Below, piece by piece: positions 1 through 6,633 of a stretch of 15,463 bases of DNA. This DNA comes from RGIG2707 sp045600065 (GTDB lineage: Bacteria > Bacillota > Clostridia > Peptostreptococcales > Anaerovoracaceae). The stretch covers positions 1 to 15,463 of the forward strand of contig JAZRXE010000053.1 in assembly GCA_045600065.1 (NCBI GenBank), given 5' to 3'. A model generated the notes under the pieces. The model saw only the letters and a program-made list of their open reading frames with translations, was not told the DNA's origin and did not search any database. Within the stretch, counting starts at the first letter, position 1; the number at the start of each line of letters is the position of its first letter. A program made the translations under genes and the position numbers.

Positions 1-36
1 CGACACAGAAGAACCGTCCCCCTGTGTCCCCTGTGT
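1..36. repeat. REP-like palindromic repeat, partial at window edge
   Basis: A 7-bp inverted repeat, GACACAG (2-8) and CTGTGTC (22-28), encloses AAGAACCGTCCCC. A further CCCTGTGT follows at 29-36. The complementary core, GGGGACGGTT, appears again in the opposite orientation near 15081-15090. From memory, palindromes with this core are scattered in many Clostridia genomes, sometimes near REP-associated (Y1/IS200-like) transposases. No transposase gene is visible here. The element may continue beyond the left edge. Confidence 0.5.
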
Positions 37-50
37 ACTCCAATATGTAA

Positions 51-79
51 TTGATTATATTGAGGACCGCTATTATAAT
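51..79 (+). promoter_or_regulatory. Promoter of the aminotransferase gene
   Basis: A -35 box TTGATT (51-56) and a -10 box TATAAT (74-79) are separated by exactly 17 bases, which is close to the housekeeping sigma-A consensus. Transcription should begin near 86. That leaves about 180 bases of untranslated leader before the ATG at 266. Confidence 0.65.
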
Positions 80-85
80 AAATGT

Positions 86-265
86 ATTATATTGTTGAAT
101 TGTCAGGCAGGCTCACAAAGTCGAAGGAGCGCCTGTACAAAGGCTGCGCAAGCGGTGCAGCTTACGGGCCGCCGAGCTGACGGTATCAGAGCCGGACAAA
201 CCTGGCAGCATTAAGCCTTGCACAGGAAAAGCCAGTATCAAGATTAAAGTCTGAAAGGAGCAATC
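86..265 (+). promoter_or_regulatory. Long, fold-rich 5' leader, unassigned
   Basis: About 180 bases lie between the predicted start of transcription and the aminotransferase ATG, with no credible gene. Several local stems can be seen: a hairpin at about 140-162 with AGGCTGC/GCAGCTT arms around a GCAA-containing tip, a CAGCT/AGCTG pairing at about 158-179, and GCC/GGC arms near 195-213. I do not recognise a T-box, SAM, THF, glycine, guanidine or c-di-GMP riboswitch consensus, and no clear terminator precedes the gene. It may be a cis-regulatory RNA, or simply a GC-rich leader. The ribosome site GAAAGGAG is at 253-260. Confidence 0.35.
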
Positions 266-1429
266 ATGCAGGAATTAAGTTCAAGAAACGCACTCTTTAC
301 TGAGTCTCAGATCCGCAAGATGACCAGACTGTGCACTGCCTACGGTGCAGTGAACCTGGCCCAAGGCTATCCCGATTTCAACCCACCTGCAGAAATAGTC
401 GAAAGGCTTCAGGAAATCAGCATTTTAGGCCCTCATCAGTACCCCATATCCATGGGCGCGCCCAATTTCAGACAGGCCCTTGCCGAAAAGGCAGGACGCT
501 GCATGGGCAGGGAGCTGGATCCTGAGACCGACATGGTCGTGACCATAGGCTCCACCGAGGCCATGATCTCCACTCTCAACGCTGTCACAGACCCGGGAGA
601 CAAGATCATACTGTTCTCGCCCTTTTTCGAAAACTACAGGGCGCAGATCCTGAACGCAGGCTGTGTCCCCGTTTTCTCCGACCTTAAGCTGCCCGATTTT
701 TCCATCGATTTCGACGATTTGGAAAAAGCCTTCAGCCTTGGCGTTAAGGCCATACTGATCTGCAATCCCTCCAACCCCTGCGGCAAGGTATTCACAAAGG
801 AAGAGCTCGGCGCCATAGCAGAGCTGGCCATCAAATACGACACCTATGTGATCATGGACGAGGTCTACGAGCACATAATATTCGACGGAAGGCCCATGGT
901 CTACATGAACAGCCTGCCCGGTATGTGGGAACGCACCATTGCCTGCTCCAGCCTTTCCAAGACATATTCCATAACCGGATGGAGACTGGGCTATGCCATC
1001 GCCTGTCCGCAGATCATGTCCAAGATCAAGCAGCACCACGATTTCAACGCCGTGGGCGCTCCCGCTCCCATGATGGAGGCTGCCGTTGTGGGCCTGAAAT
1101 TCCCCCAGAGCTACTACGACGAGCTGACTGCTCATTACAGCCAGCTGCGCCGTGATTTCACCGCAGGCCTTGATGCCATAGGCATCCCCTATACCATGCC
1201 CCAGGGCACTTACTTTATCATGGCGGATATGGCGCCCTACATGAAGAAGGGCCAGACCGACAAGGAGTTCGCCGTGGAGCTGATAGAAAAGCTTGGCGTT
1301 GCCGTGGTTGCAGGCAGTTCCTTCTTTATCGACGGCACCGACCACTATGTGCGCATGCACTTTGCCAAGACCGACGAATCTCTGACCGAGGCCCTGAACA
1401 GGCTGGAAAAGATCAAGACCCTCAGATAA
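266..1429 (+). CDS. PLP-dependent class I/II aminotransferase
   Basis: A 387-residue fold-type I aminotransferase that moves an amino group between an amino acid and a 2-oxo acid in the cytoplasm. The expected landmarks are present: the N-terminal LAQGYPDF, NPSNPCG with the PLP-ring Asn170, D198 and Y201 in IMDEVYEH, the Schiff-base Lys232 in SSLSKTYSITGWRLGY, and the substrate-carboxylate Arg363 in HYVRMHFA. The length is normal. The start is fixed by GAAAGGAG six bases ahead. The N-terminal QGYPDF and the overall pattern resemble the aspartate / aromatic / methionine / kynurenine transaminase-like group, but the substrate cannot be read from sequence. It has its own promoter, a long leader and a terminator, so it is probably monocistronic. 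Confidence 0.92.
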   Translation: MQELSSRNALFTESQIRKMTRLCTAYGAVNLAQGYPDFNPPAEIVERLQEISILGPHQYPISMGAPNFRQALAEKAGRCMGRELDPETDMVVTIGSTEAMISTLNAVTDPGDKIILFSPFFENYRAQILNAGCVPVFSDLKLPDFSIDFDDLEKAFSLGVKAILICNPSNPCGKVFTKEELGAIAELAIKYDTYVIMDEVYEHIIFDGRPMVYMNSLPGMWERTIACSSLSKTYSITGWRLGYAIACPQIMSKIKQHHDFNAVGAPAPMMEAAVVGLKFPQSYYDELTAHYSQLRRDFTAGLDAIGIPYTMPQGTYFIMADMAPYMKKGQTDKEFAVELIEKLGVAVVAGSSFFIDGTDHYVRMHFAKTDESLTEALNRLEKIKTLR

Positions 1430-1441
1430 GACCATTACGGC

Positions 1442-1468
1442 GGTTTGAGCCTGCACCTCAAGCTTTTT
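1442..1468 (+). terminator. Intrinsic terminator after the aminotransferase
   Basis: GTTTGAG (1443-1449) can pair with CTCAAGC (1457-1463), with one G-U pair and a 7-base loop, followed by TTTTT (1464-1468). It begins 13 bases after the stop codon. Confidence 0.6.
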
Positions 1469-1499
1469 AGCCTGTATGCACCTGCATACCGAGCCCCAC

Positions 1500-1528
1500 T
1501 TGCAGGCAGGCCGGACGTGCTTTATAAT
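1500..1528 (+). promoter_or_regulatory. Promoter of the rRNA methyltransferase gene
   Basis: TTGCAG (1500-1505) and TATAAT (1523-1528) are 17 bases apart. The predicted start of transcription is near 1535, giving a leader of about 40 bases before the ATG at 1574. The position, after the upstream terminator and before the methyltransferase, makes the gene an independent unit. It also argues against translation beginning further upstream at 1445. Confidence 0.65.
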
Positions 1529-1573
1529 AACATCGCCGCAGAGACGGCAAGTTTAAGCACTGCGAGGCCGAAT

Positions 1574-2812
1574 ATGGAAAGAAATCATCCCAAATTTACA
1601 ATAAGCGAAAAAGCAGAGAAGTCCCTCCGCGCCGGACACCCCTGGGTGTACGGTGAGGAGGTACTTTTTGTTGAGGGCGAATATCAGAACGGAGACATAG
1701 TTGATGTGTACACCAAAAAGCAGCGCTGGATGGGCTCAGGCTTCGTCAACGACAACTCCAAGATCCGCGTGCGCCTGATATCCAGAAACACCAACGATCG
1801 CTTCGACGAGGCTTTCTATCAGCGCCGGGTCAATTACGCGCTGGAATACAGAAAACAGGTCATGGGCAGCGATCTTTGCTGCAGCCGCCTGATATTCGGT
1901 GAAGCAGACCAGTTCCCGGGATTGACGGTGGATCTGTTTACGGACATTCTGGTAACAGAGGTACTGAGCCTGGGCACCGAACGGGTCAAGGACATACTGT
2001 ACCGACAGATAATACAAAGGCTCGCTGAATGGGGCATACAGGTCCGCGCCGTCTACGAGCGCAACGAGGCCGCCCTGCGCATAAAGGAGGGCCTGCCCCA
2101 GTACAAGGGCTACTGGTTCGAGGACGGCCTGGGCCTGGACGCTCCGAACAGCCTGACAGGCCATGTGATCATTTGCGAAAACGGCCTGCTTTACGATGTG
2201 GATTATATTGAAGGCCAGAAGACAGGCTATTTTCTGGATCAGAAATACAACAGGCTTGCGGCTGCCCGCATCGCCGCCGGAAGAAGGGTGCTGGACTGCT
2301 TCACCCACACCGGAGCCTTTGCCCTGAACGCCGCAAGAGGCGGCGCTTTGAGCGTTACGGCAGTAGATGTTTCAGCCTCCGCGCTGGAGCAGGCAAAGAA
2401 AAACGCAGCCCTCAACGGACTGCAGAACGATATCGATTTTGTCTGCGCTGATGTGTTCGAGCTGCTGACCGGACTGGCCACAGAAGGCGGTAAAGCCAAA
2501 TACGATTATATTATCCTCGATCCTCCGGCCTTTACCAAAAGCAGCGCCACCGTTCGCAATGCCTATAAGGGCTACAAGGAGATCAATCTGAAGGCCATGA
2601 AGCTGCTGCCCCGGGGCGGCTATCTTGCCACATGCTCCTGCTCTCATTTTATGCCCGACGAGCTGTTCCGCAGAATGCTTACCGAGGCTGCCGCAGACGC
2701 CGGTGTGTCTTTGCGCCAGATCGAAATGCGCCAGCAGGGCCCGGATCACCCCATACTCTGGGGCGTCAAAGAGACCGATTACCTGAAGTTTTATATTTTC
2801 CAGATCATATAA
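1574..2812 (+). CDS. Class I SAM-dependent rRNA methyltransferase (RlmI/YwbD family)
   Basis: A 412-residue cytoplasmic enzyme of the COG1092 family, which modifies 23S rRNA. An N-terminal PUA-like part (about 1-75, AGHPWVYGEEV) is followed by a RAMA-like segment with YFLDQKYNR at about 217-225. The Rossmann domain then has motif I VLDCFTHTGAFALN (about 239-252), the acidic VTAVDVS strand, DPPAF (about 316-320) and TCSCSH (about 353-358). The reading frame is open upstream to 1445. I chose the ATG at 1574 because the family begins here, GAGG lies six bases ahead, and a promoter lies just upstream. E. coli RlmI makes m5C1962; the Bacillota YwbD branch may have a different target base, so I give no symbol. 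Confidence 0.88.
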   Translation: MERNHPKFTISEKAEKSLRAGHPWVYGEEVLFVEGEYQNGDIVDVYTKKQRWMGSGFVNDNSKIRVRLISRNTNDRFDEAFYQRRVNYALEYRKQVMGSDLCCSRLIFGEADQFPGLTVDLFTDILVTEVLSLGTERVKDILYRQIIQRLAEWGIQVRAVYERNEAALRIKEGLPQYKGYWFEDGLGLDAPNSLTGHVIICENGLLYDVDYIEGQKTGYFLDQKYNRLAAARIAAGRRVLDCFTHTGAFALNAARGGALSVTAVDVSASALEQAKKNAALNGLQNDIDFVCADVFELLTGLATEGGKAKYDYIILDPPAFTKSSATVRNAYKGYKEINLKAMKLLPRGGYLATCSCSHFMPDELFRRMLTEAAADAGVSLRQIEMRQQGPDHPILWGVKETDYLKFYIFQII

Positions 2813-2817
2813 GCAAT

Positions 2818-2874
2818 AAAAAGAAGTCCCTACGGTGAAGCAGTTCAGGTTCACCCACCCGGACTTCTTTTTTT
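2818..2874. terminator. Bidirectional terminator between convergent genes
   Basis: AAAAAGAAGTCC (2818-2829) pairs with GGACTTCTTTTTT (2861-2873). An inner stem GGTGAA (2834-2839) / TTCACC (2850-2855) stacks inside it. T-runs follow the stem on both strands, so it can end the methyltransferase transcript (+) and the ECF/nitroreductase transcript (-). Confidence 0.85.
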
Positions 2875-2881
2875 GTTTCTT

Positions 2882-2920
2882 TTCCGGTTCCCCGGAAGAT
2901 CATGGATGCGGCAACGCATC
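2882..2920 (-). other. Two small hairpins at the 3' end of the ECF S gene
   Basis: TTCCGG (2882-2887) and CCGGAA (2892-2897) form a 6-bp stem with a 4-base loop. GATGCG (2905-2910) and CGCATC (2915-2920) form another around GCAA, touching the stop codon. Together with the terminator they give a heavily structured 3' end, which may protect the mRNA from exonucleases. Confidence 0.35.
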
Positions 2921-3527
2921 AGGCAGCCAGGGCCTTGCTCAGCACACGGGTCAGCATGCCGCCGATAATGCCGCAGACCAGGGTTTCTGCCAGGCCCTGA
3001 AAGCCTACCAGCAGCACCACGAATCTGAACGGATCTGTGGCGCCCAGACCGGAAGCCAGGCTCTGTACATAATCGCAGTCGAAAAAGGCAAGGCACAGAT
3101 AGCCCATAAAAAACAGCGTGTTCAAAAGCGGCGCGCTGACGGAGCCCGCATACCAGCACCATCTCTGATGCCTGTCCGCCTTGTCTGCAGCCAGAAAGAC
3201 CAGCCCGCAGCAAAAGCCCGTCAGGACGCGCATCACCACACAAAGAACAAAGGTGTGCACAGGATCTACCAGAAGCAGATTGCTGGTCATCACCGAACCG
3301 CCTGTCAGGGCGTCCTTAAAGCTGACCAGGCCGAAGACCAGGCCAAGCAGAGCTCCGGTGCCAGGGCCCTGAAGCATGGCACCTACGGCGATCGGCAGTG
3401 TCAGAAAGCTCATATACAAAGGCCCCATGGGTACGCTGCCCAGACCGACAGCCTTCATTACAAGCTCAACGGCTATCAGCAGCGCGGTCTGGGTGAGCTG
3501 ACGCAGCTTCACATTCTGTTTGTTCAT
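2919..3527 (-). CDS. ECF transporter S component (substrate-binding membrane subunit), substrate unknown
   Basis: A 202-residue hydrophobic protein with about six membrane helices. The segments LPIAVGAMLQGPGTGALLGLVFGLVSF (about 44-70) and the VMRVLTG stretch near 97-104 are typical of energy-coupling-factor S components of the PF12822 type. These bind a vitamin or other micronutrient and dock onto a shared EcfA/A'/T module encoded elsewhere. No such module is in this window. The ATG follows the nitroreductase stop by 26 bases, with GAGG about nine bases ahead, so the two genes are probably co-transcribed. A flavin-related substrate would fit an FMN-enzyme neighbour, but that is a guess; no riboswitch supports it. 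Confidence 0.75.
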   Translation of the reverse strand: MNKQNVKLRQLTQTALLIAVELVMKAVGLGSVPMGPLYMSFLTLPIAVGAMLQGPGTGALLGLVFGLVSFKDALTGGSVMTSNLLLVDPVHTFVLCVVMRVLTGFCCGLVFLAADKADRHQRWCWYAGSVSAPLLNTLFFMGYLCLAFFDCDYVQSLASGLGATDPFRFVVLLVGFQGLAETLVCGIIGGMLTRVLSKALAA

Positions 3528-3553
3528 GATAAAGCGCCTCGATCCTCAAAAGG

Positions 3554-4072
3554 CTACAGCTCTTTGACCATCTCTTCCAGAGACTTGCGCTTAGCGTGGT
3601 TTGCGGAGGGTACAAAGCTCTCGTCTGCATAACCTGTGGGCAGCAGGGCTCTGATATGGATGTTGGCGGGAATTCCGAAGGCAGCCTTAAGATCCTCGGA
3701 ATCGAACATGCCTACCCAGCAGGTGCCCAGTCCCAGCTGGGCTGCTTCAAACATCATGCTGGAGCAGACTATGGAAGCGTCGATGTTGCCGAAGCTAAAG
3801 TCGGGGGCTATCATGCCGTGGGCACATACCTCGTCATCAAAGCCTATCATAAAGATAACGGGCGCGGCAAAGGTGCACTTGCAGTGCTCCGCCAGCTTTT
3901 TGCGAGCCTCCTCGCTCTTGACCACGAATATCTTCTGAGGCTGATAATTGCAGGCTGTGGGGGCAATGCGTCCGGCCTCCAGTATAGCCAGGATCTTTTC
4001 TTCTTCTACGGCGTCTGTCTTGAACTTTCTGACAGAATATCTGGCCTTGGCCAGTTCAAGAAAATCACTCAT
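3554..4072 (-). CDS. Small nitroreductase-family flavoprotein
   Basis: A 172-residue single-domain nitroreductase-like protein, probably FMN-dependent and using NAD(P)H in the cytoplasm. RYSVRKF (11-17) is the classical N-terminal FMN-phosphate motif. APTACNYQPQ (37-46) and LGLGTCWVGMF (113-123) match the family core. An upstream in-frame extension exists but overlaps the SLH gene out of frame and has no family similarity. The ATG at 4072 is fixed by AAGGAGG six bases ahead. The physiological substrate is unknown; such small forms reduce nitro compounds, quinones or enones. An intrinsic-terminator-like hairpin lies directly upstream. Confidence 0.85.
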   Translation of the reverse strand: MSDFLELAKARYSVRKFKTDAVEEEKILAILEAGRIAPTACNYQPQKIFVVKSEEARKKLAEHCKCTFAAPVIFMIGFDDEVCAHGMIAPDFSFGNIDASIVCSSMMFEAAQLGLGTCWVGMFDSEDLKAAFGIPANIHIRALLPTGYADESFVPSANHAKRKSLEEMVKEL

Positions 4073-4087
4073 TTTAACCTCCTTATC

Positions 4088-4125
4088 AAAAACACCACCC
4101 CCGCAGGGGCGAGGATGGTGCTGTT
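4088..4125 (-). terminator. Terminator or attenuator between the SLH and nitroreductase genes
   Basis: Read on the minus strand, CACCA and CCCC pair with GGGG and TGGTG, with a 6-base bulge and a TGCG loop, followed by TTTTTG. The T-run ends only a few bases before the nitroreductase ribosome site. I see no promoter between this hairpin and the nitroreductase ATG. The downstream genes may therefore depend on read-through, or on a promoter hidden in the last bases of the SLH gene. Confidence 0.6.
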
Positions 4126-4146
4126 TGCTTGTCTGCATGCTTTTTA

Positions 4147-4647
4147 CTATTTCTTCTTGCTGAACAGGCTCTTGATCTTGCCCAGAATGCCCAGCTTTTC
4201 GTTCTCGGCGGGAATGGCCTTGGAGAGCAGATCGACTGCTTCTTCTACGGTCAGGTTGGCCTTGGGGTTGAACTTGCCGGTGATGCTGGCGGAAATGTAG
4301 TTGTTGGCCAGGCAGTAAGCGCAGGCTTCCTTTGCCCAGTCGGAGATCTCGTCTGCGTCCTTTACGGTCAGCTCGTAGGTCTTCTTTTCGTCGAAGCCGC
4401 CGCCGAACTGCTTGATGTAACGATAAACGAAGGTGATCAGCTGCTCGCGTCTTACGGGATCGTTGGTTCCGAAGGTCTCGGGAGTGTAGCCGTCGGTGAT
4501 GCCGGTGCTTGTTGCCCAACGGATAGCATCGGCGTAATCTGCCTTTGCATCAACGTCAGTATAGGTCAGTTCGCAGTCGACCTCGGGGGTGCCTGCCAGC
4601 TTCCAGAACTCATAGAGAGCCTGTGCTCTTGTGATGTTTTCTGCCAT
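4147..4647 (-). CDS. SLH-domain-like protein without signal peptide
   Basis: A 166-residue protein built from SLH-type repeats. There is a half repeat (ITRAQALYEFWKLAG, 5-19), a full one (about 28-79, TYTDVD...GYTPETFGTNDPVRREQLITFVYRYI) and a second (about 95-145). The C-terminal tail is short, amphipathic and lysine-rich (152-166). SLH domains normally bind pyruvylated cell-wall polymers outside the cell, yet this protein starts directly at MAENITRAQ. AAAGGAG stands about eight bases ahead and there is no hydrophobic leader in any in-frame extension. Either it is cytoplasmic and uses the fold differently, or it leaves by a non-Sec route, or it is a decayed secreted protein. It has its own candidate promoter. 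Confidence 0.75.
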   Translation of the reverse strand: MAENITRAQALYEFWKLAGTPEVDCELTYTDVDAKADYADAIRWATSTGITDGYTPETFGTNDPVRREQLITFVYRYIKQFGGGFDEKKTYELTVKDADEISDWAKEACAYCLANNYISASITGKFNPKANLTVEEAVDLLSKAIPAENEKLGILGKIKSLFSKKK

Positions 4648-4676
4648 TATATTTTCTCCTTTAGAATGAATTATAT

Positions 4677-4696
4677 GCGGCTTTCCGGATAGCCGC
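4677..4696 (-). other. Hairpin in the leader of the SLH-like gene
   Basis: GCGGCT (4677-4682) and AGCCGC (4691-4696) form a perfect 6-bp stem with an 8-base loop. It lies between the candidate promoter and the ribosome site of the gene starting at 4647. There is no T-run, so it is not a terminator. It may stabilise the 5' end of the mRNA. Confidence 0.35.
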
Positions 4697-4716
4697 CATC
4701 CTTAATATTAGTTCAT

Positions 4717-4745
4717 ATTATACTATATTTTGCGGAAAATGTTAG
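4717..4745 (-). promoter_or_regulatory. Candidate promoter of the SLH-like gene
   Basis: On the minus strand, CTAACA (4745-4740) and TATAAT (4722-4717) are 17 bases apart. The -10 is perfect and the -35 matches at four of six positions. The element overlaps the end of the histidine-kinase gene and would start transcription near 4710. A second TATAAT-like box lies at 4675-4670 but has a poor -35. Confidence 0.45.
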
Positions 4746-5862
4746 TGGTTTGTTGCGATAATTCCGACAAAACTTCCGGCAGTCCCGTGCTCACCGGCTT
4801 GCGGTCCGGGTGGGGCAGCACCACGGTAAAGCAAGTAAGGCCATCCCTGCTTTCCACGCTGATATTGCCCGAATGCAGCTCAACTATATGCTTTACAATG
4901 GAAAGTCCCACGCCGTTTCCCATGGAAGCATGGGATTCGTCTACCTGATAGAACTTGTTGAAAATGCGCGCCATCTTGTCTTCGGGTATAGTTGCGCCGG
5001 TATTTGAAATCTTAACTGACAGTTCATAATCGTCGTCCTCGATCTCTATGCGCAGCAGCCCGCCGTGGTCGGCAAACTTTACCGCGTTGTCTATAAGATT
5101 CACCCAAACCTGCTGAAGCCGCTCTTTGTTTCCGCAGTATTCGTACTCGTCGAATTCGACCTCAAGCTCCAGTTCCTTGCCGGACCATTTGTTTTCCAGC
5201 AGCAGCAGACAGCTTCTGATCTGCTCGGAAATGTTGAAGGTGCTTACGTCAGTAAGAATTTTCTGATTGTCTATCTTGGTCAGATTCAGCACGTTGGTGG
5301 CCATATTGGCAAGCCGCCTTGATTCCTCGGCGATTATCTTGATGTATTCCTTCTGCTCCTCCTCCGAAAGGGTGTCGGTCTGCAAAAGCTCCGCAAAGCC
5401 CGATATGGATACTATGGGAGTCTTGAATTCGTGAGACAGATTGTTGACGAAATCCGAACGCAGGACCTCGGTTCTTTCCAGCTCCTCTGCCATGTTGTTA
5501 AAGCTGGAGGCCACCTCTCTGGGGGTGGACAGAGCGCCCATAGCGCTGGGAAATTCCAGCCTCGTATCGAATTTTCCCTTGGACAAGGCCTCCATGGCAT
5601 CGATTATCTTATATACCGGCTTCAGCACCCAGTGGGTCAGCACGGTACCAAACAGAGAGCCTACGATCACGCTGCCCAGAACCAGATCGCCCACAAGCTG
5701 GCGGGCGGATATGGCGCTGTCTCCGGTGTACTGTATTACCTTGAAGCGTATCAGCAGCATCAGCATGTTGCTGGATACTGCCATGGTAACAAGTATAAGC
5801 AGGACCACAAGGGCGGACACATAAAGCGTCAGGCTGATTCTTCCCAATCTGTACTGTTTCAT
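4723..5862 (-). CDS. Sensor histidine kinase (HAMP-HisKA-HATPase)
   Basis: A 379-residue membrane kinase. TM1 is at about 11-36 and TM2 at about 57-80, with only about 20 residues outside the membrane. A HAMP linker follows (about 72-130), then HisKA with the phospho-acceptor His144 in NNLSHEFKTP, and the ATPase domain with N-box NLIDNAVKF (255-263) and G2 box GNGVGLSI (315-322). A tail of about 28 residues follows the catalytic core. The ATG lies two bases after the response-regulator stop, so translation is coupled. The tiny external loop is typical of kinases that sense within the membrane or through a partner protein (LiaS/BceS-like architecture). The ligand is unknown. Confidence 0.93.
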   Translation of the reverse strand: MKQYRLGRISLTLYVSALVVLLILVTMAVSSNMLMLLIRFKVIQYTGDSAISARQLVGDLVLGSVIVGSLFGTVLTHWVLKPVYKIIDAMEALSKGKFDTRLEFPSAMGALSTPREVASSFNNMAEELERTEVLRSDFVNNLSHEFKTPIVSISGFAELLQTDTLSEEEQKEYIKIIAEESRRLANMATNVLNLTKIDNQKILTDVSTFNISEQIRSCLLLLENKWSGKELELEVEFDEYEYCGNKERLQQVWVNLIDNAVKFADHGGLLRIEIEDDDYELSVKISNTGATIPEDKMARIFNKFYQVDESHASMGNGVGLSIVKHIVELHSGNISVESRDGLTCFTVVLPHPDRKPVSTGLPEVLSELSQQTTNIFRKI

Positions 5863-5864
5863 GG

Positions 5865-6539
5865 CTATACCTTTTTGATTGCCTTGTATCCGAGTCCGTG
5901 AACAGACACTATTTCGAACTCCTCCCAGCCCTCAAACCGCTTGCGAAGCCTGTAAATATGCACATTTATGGTCTCCCAGCTGGTATCGCTGTCAGAGCCC
6001 CAGATCTCATCCATAAGCTGTATCCTTGTAAAGGTCTTTCCGGGGTAGGAGAGCATCATATAAAGAAGGAGGAATTCCTTCTGGGGGAGCTGCTGCACCT
6101 CTCCGTGGCCGCTGACGGTGTAGCTGTCGTAGCTTAAAACCACATCGCCTATCTCTATTCTGCGGTCAGATACGATCTTGGAACGGCGAAGCAGAGCCCT
6201 GATGCGAAACAGCATCTCCTGCTTGTCTATGGGCTTGGTGATGTAATCGTCCGTGCCCACGATAAAGCCCGTATACCTGTCGGCAGGCAGCTGCTTGGCG
6301 CTTACCATCAGTATGGGCAGATCGCTTTTCGCCGCCCTTACGGTCTTGGTAAAATCGTAGCCGTCCATTACAGGCATCATTACATCCAGCACCACCAGAT
6401 CCACATGCTCCTGCTCCATAAGCCTGAGCGCTTCCTCTCCGTTGCTTGCAGAGGATACGATATAGCCCTCTGCCTCCAGAACGGCACGCATAAGCCTTCT
6501 GGTGTTTTTATCGTCATCTACAACAAGTATATTGAACAT
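5865..6539 (-). CDS. OmpR/PhoB-family response regulator
   Basis: A 224-residue two-domain regulator. The receiver domain (1-115) has the acidic pocket VVDDD (7-10), the phosphorylated Asp52 in LDVMMP, Ser80 at the switch position and Lys102 in TKP. The winged-helix DNA-binding domain (about 128-224) ends with the typical VSVHGLGYKA. The start is fixed by GGGAGG five bases ahead of the ATG. It sits directly upstream of, and is coupled to, the histidine kinase that should phosphorylate it. Target genes are not evident; the neighbouring rhomboid/membrane-protein operon and the SLH-like gene are natural candidates. Confidence 0.94.
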   Translation of the reverse strand: MFNILVVDDDKNTRRLMRAVLEAEGYIVSSASNGEEALRLMEQEHVDLVVLDVMMPVMDGYDFTKTVRAAKSDLPILMVSAKQLPADRYTGFIVGTDDYITKPIDKQEMLFRIRALLRRSKIVSDRRIEIGDVVLSYDSYTVSGHGEVQQLPQKEFLLLYMMLSYPGKTFTRIQLMDEIWGSDSDTSWETINVHIYRLRKRFEGWEEFEIVSVHGLGYKAIKKV

Positions 6540-6560
6540 TTGTCCTCCCGTATGATCCCA

Positions 6561-6583
6561 AAAATGAACAACGCCAGTTCATA
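6561..6583 (-). terminator. Weak hairpin with T-run upstream of the response regulator
   Basis: ATGAAC (6564-6569) and GTTCAT (6577-6582) form a 6-bp stem with a 7-base loop. On the minus strand it is followed by TTTTT. It lies in the 94-base gap between the zinc-ribbon membrane protein and the response regulator. It could be a weak terminator with partial read-through into the two-component genes, or a palindromic operator. No convincing promoter was found in this gap. Confidence 0.35.
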
Positions 6584-6633
6584 TTTACCTCACCCTAATA
6601 ATACAGTCGGAATATTAACAAATCTTGAACAAA

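Noticed and set aside
86..265. Known riboswitch or T-box in the aminotransferase leader
   Set aside because: None of the conserved cores I can recall (T-box, SAM, THF, glycine, guanidine, c-di-GMP) matches; recorded only as an unassigned leader.
425..1456. Long minus-strand frame opposite the aminotransferase
   Set aside because: It mirrors a certain gene, with a His/Val/Gly-rich composition typical of antisense frames in GC-rich coding DNA. It has no motif.
1445..1573. N-terminal extension of the rRNA methyltransferase frame to 1445
   Set aside because: It runs through the upstream terminator and the TTGCAG-N17-TATAAT promoter, has no ribosome site and no family similarity. The start at 1574 fits the family.
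4073..4519. N-terminal extension of the nitroreductase frame to 4519
   Set aside because: It is an out-of-frame reading of the SLH-like gene, very rich in Arg and His. The ATG at 4072 has a near-perfect ribosome site.
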